Of a DNA stretch of 15,528 nt, positions 14,769-15,528 are shown piece by piece. The stretch's first letter is position 1; each line of letters opens with the position of its first letter. The stretch lies in assembly GCA_007117785.1 (NCBI GenBank), contig SKFV01000108.1:1-15528 (forward strand). The letters run 5' to 3'. The translations under genes were made by a program, and so were the position numbers. This DNA is from Pseudomonas sp. GTDB lineage: Bacteria > Pseudomonadota > Gammaproteobacteria > Pseudomonadales > Pseudomonadaceae. The notes under the pieces were generated by a model that had not been told where the DNA came from, did not search any database, and worked only from the letters and a program-made list of their open reading frames with translations.

Positions 14769-15528
14769 ACTCACGCCGTAATGTCCGCTTCCAACCCTTG
14801 ATATTTCGCTGACGGGCGCGAGCTACACCCAGTGCGGCCTCGGGGATATCCTGGTTGATTACCGAGCCCGCTGCCGTGGTGGCGCCGTCACCCACACTGA
14901 CCGGCGCGACCAGCGCAGTGTTCGAACCAATAAAGGCGTTGGCGCCAATACGAGTATGGAATTTATTTACCCCATCGTAATTACACGTGATGGTGCCGGC
15001 ACCAATATTCGCCTCGGCACCCACACTGGCGTCGCCGACATAGGACAAGTGATTGATCTTGGCCCCTGGCCCGATATCGGCTTTTTTGGTTTCAACAAAA
15101 TTACCGATTTTGGCCTTATTGGCCAGGCGGGTTCCCGCCCGCAAGCGCGCGTAGGGGCCGACGACACAGTCATTGCCCAATTCACTACCGTCAATATGGC
15201 TGAAAGCCTTGATAACGGTTCCGCACCCGATGACACAATCCTTGAGCACACAGTTGGGTTCAATAGTCACACCATCGGCCAGCACTACGCGACCTTCCAG
15301 CACCACATTAACGTCTATACTGATATCTTGGCCTACTTCGATCTGGCCGCGGATATCAAGGCGTGACGGATCTACCAGCGTAACGCCTGCTGTCATCAGC
15401 TGTTCGACCTGACGACGCTGGAAGCTGCGCTCCAGGGTTGCCAGTTGCTGACGATTGTTGGCACCGAGGACTTCCTCTTCATCACTGGCATGCACCACTT
15501 TGACCGGTACACCCTGTTCGACTGCCAA
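14767..15528 (-). CDS. glmU: GlmU acetyltransferase domain, 5' end outside window
   Basis: This is the C-terminal 253 residues of the bifunctional enzyme that acetylates glucosamine-1-phosphate and then forms UDP-N-acetylglucosamine, precursor of peptidoglycan and lipopolysaccharide. The frame is open at the right edge; comparison with the 456-residue Escherichia coli enzyme places about 200 residues, the uridylyltransferase domain, outside. Visible are the linker with GANNRQQLATLE, then left-handed beta-helix repeats, GPYARLRAGT, IGNFVETKKADIG, KINHLSYVGDA with the catalytic histidine (visible residue 160, equivalent to H363 of E. coli), and NIGAGTITCNYDG. The C terminus RNIKGWKRTLRRE is normal. 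The gene order after glmU (PilZ, DUF192) differs from the frequent glmU-glmS neighbourhood. Confidence 0.97.
   Translation of the reverse strand: MAVEQGVPVKVVHASDEEEVLGANNRQQLATLERSFQRRQVEQLMTAGVTLVDPSRLDIRGQIEVGQDISIDVNVVLEGRVVLADGVTIEPNCVLKDCVIGCGTVIKAFSHIDGSELGNDCVVGPYARLRAGTRLANKAKIGNFVETKKADIGPGAKINHLSYVGDASVGAEANIGAGTITCNYDGVNKFHTRIGANAFIGSNTALVAPVSVGDGATTAAGSVINQDIPEAALGVARARQRNIKGWKRTLRRE

Noticed and set aside
1..15528. CRISPR arrays, tRNA or rRNA genes, insertion sequences, phage attachment sites
   Set aside because: No regularly spaced repeats, cloverleaf-like sequences, transposase or integrase reading frames, or terminal inverted repeats were seen; the window is filled by ordinary chromosomal genes.

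Overview
The window reads as chromosomal DNA of a free-living Gammaproteobacterium, most likely a member of the Pseudomonadaceae or a close relative. The basis is the moderately high GC content, the combination of MHYT sensor kinase, HD-GYP, GGDEF and PilZ proteins with DUF3299, DUF3301 and DUF192 proteins, and the purEK and glmU sequences. This is recognition of protein families, not a database match. Coding density is high, the largest gene-free gap is about 200 bp (7368-7565), and no RNA genes, insertion sequences or CRISPR arrays were seen.

Layout. Positions 1-860 (+) hold the end of an SbtA-type sodium/bicarbonate permease gene and a small PII-like SbtB regulator. Positions 971-2555 (+) hold purE and purK, behind a plausible sigma-70 promoter and a perfect 18-bp palindrome. 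Positions 2711-6264 (+) encode an MHYT-PAS-PAS histidine kinase overlapping by 4 bp (ATGA) a response regulator with an HD-GYP output domain. Positions 6310-7367 (-) carry an ACR3 arsenite efflux gene broken by a one-base deletion in a G run, just before its key cysteine motif. Positions 7566-8105 (+) encode an exported DUF3299 protein. Positions 8248-9869 (+) encode a membrane-anchored alpha/beta hydrolase overlapping trmO (ATGA). Positions 10003-12930 (+) look like an operon of a membrane GGDEF diguanylate cyclase, a DUF3301 protein and a G3E (CobW-like) GTPase. A small exported cysteine-rich protein follows at 13007-13381 (+). On the minus strand, glmU (cut by the right edge), a PilZ protein and an exported DUF192 protein run leftwards from 15528 to 13375.

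How the genes may work together. The most interesting arrangement is at the left. SbtA imports bicarbonate, SbtB is its PII-like partner, and PurK consumes bicarbonate and ATP to carboxylate AIR, with PurE completing that step. The order sbtA-sbtB-purE-purK suggests a bicarbonate-supply module tied to purine synthesis. The second theme is cyclic di-GMP: predicted synthesis (GGDEF), breakdown (HD-GYP under an MHYT sensor kinase) and binding (PilZ) are encoded within about 12 kb. The remaining genes are housekeeping (trmO, glmU) or envelope proteins of unknown function.
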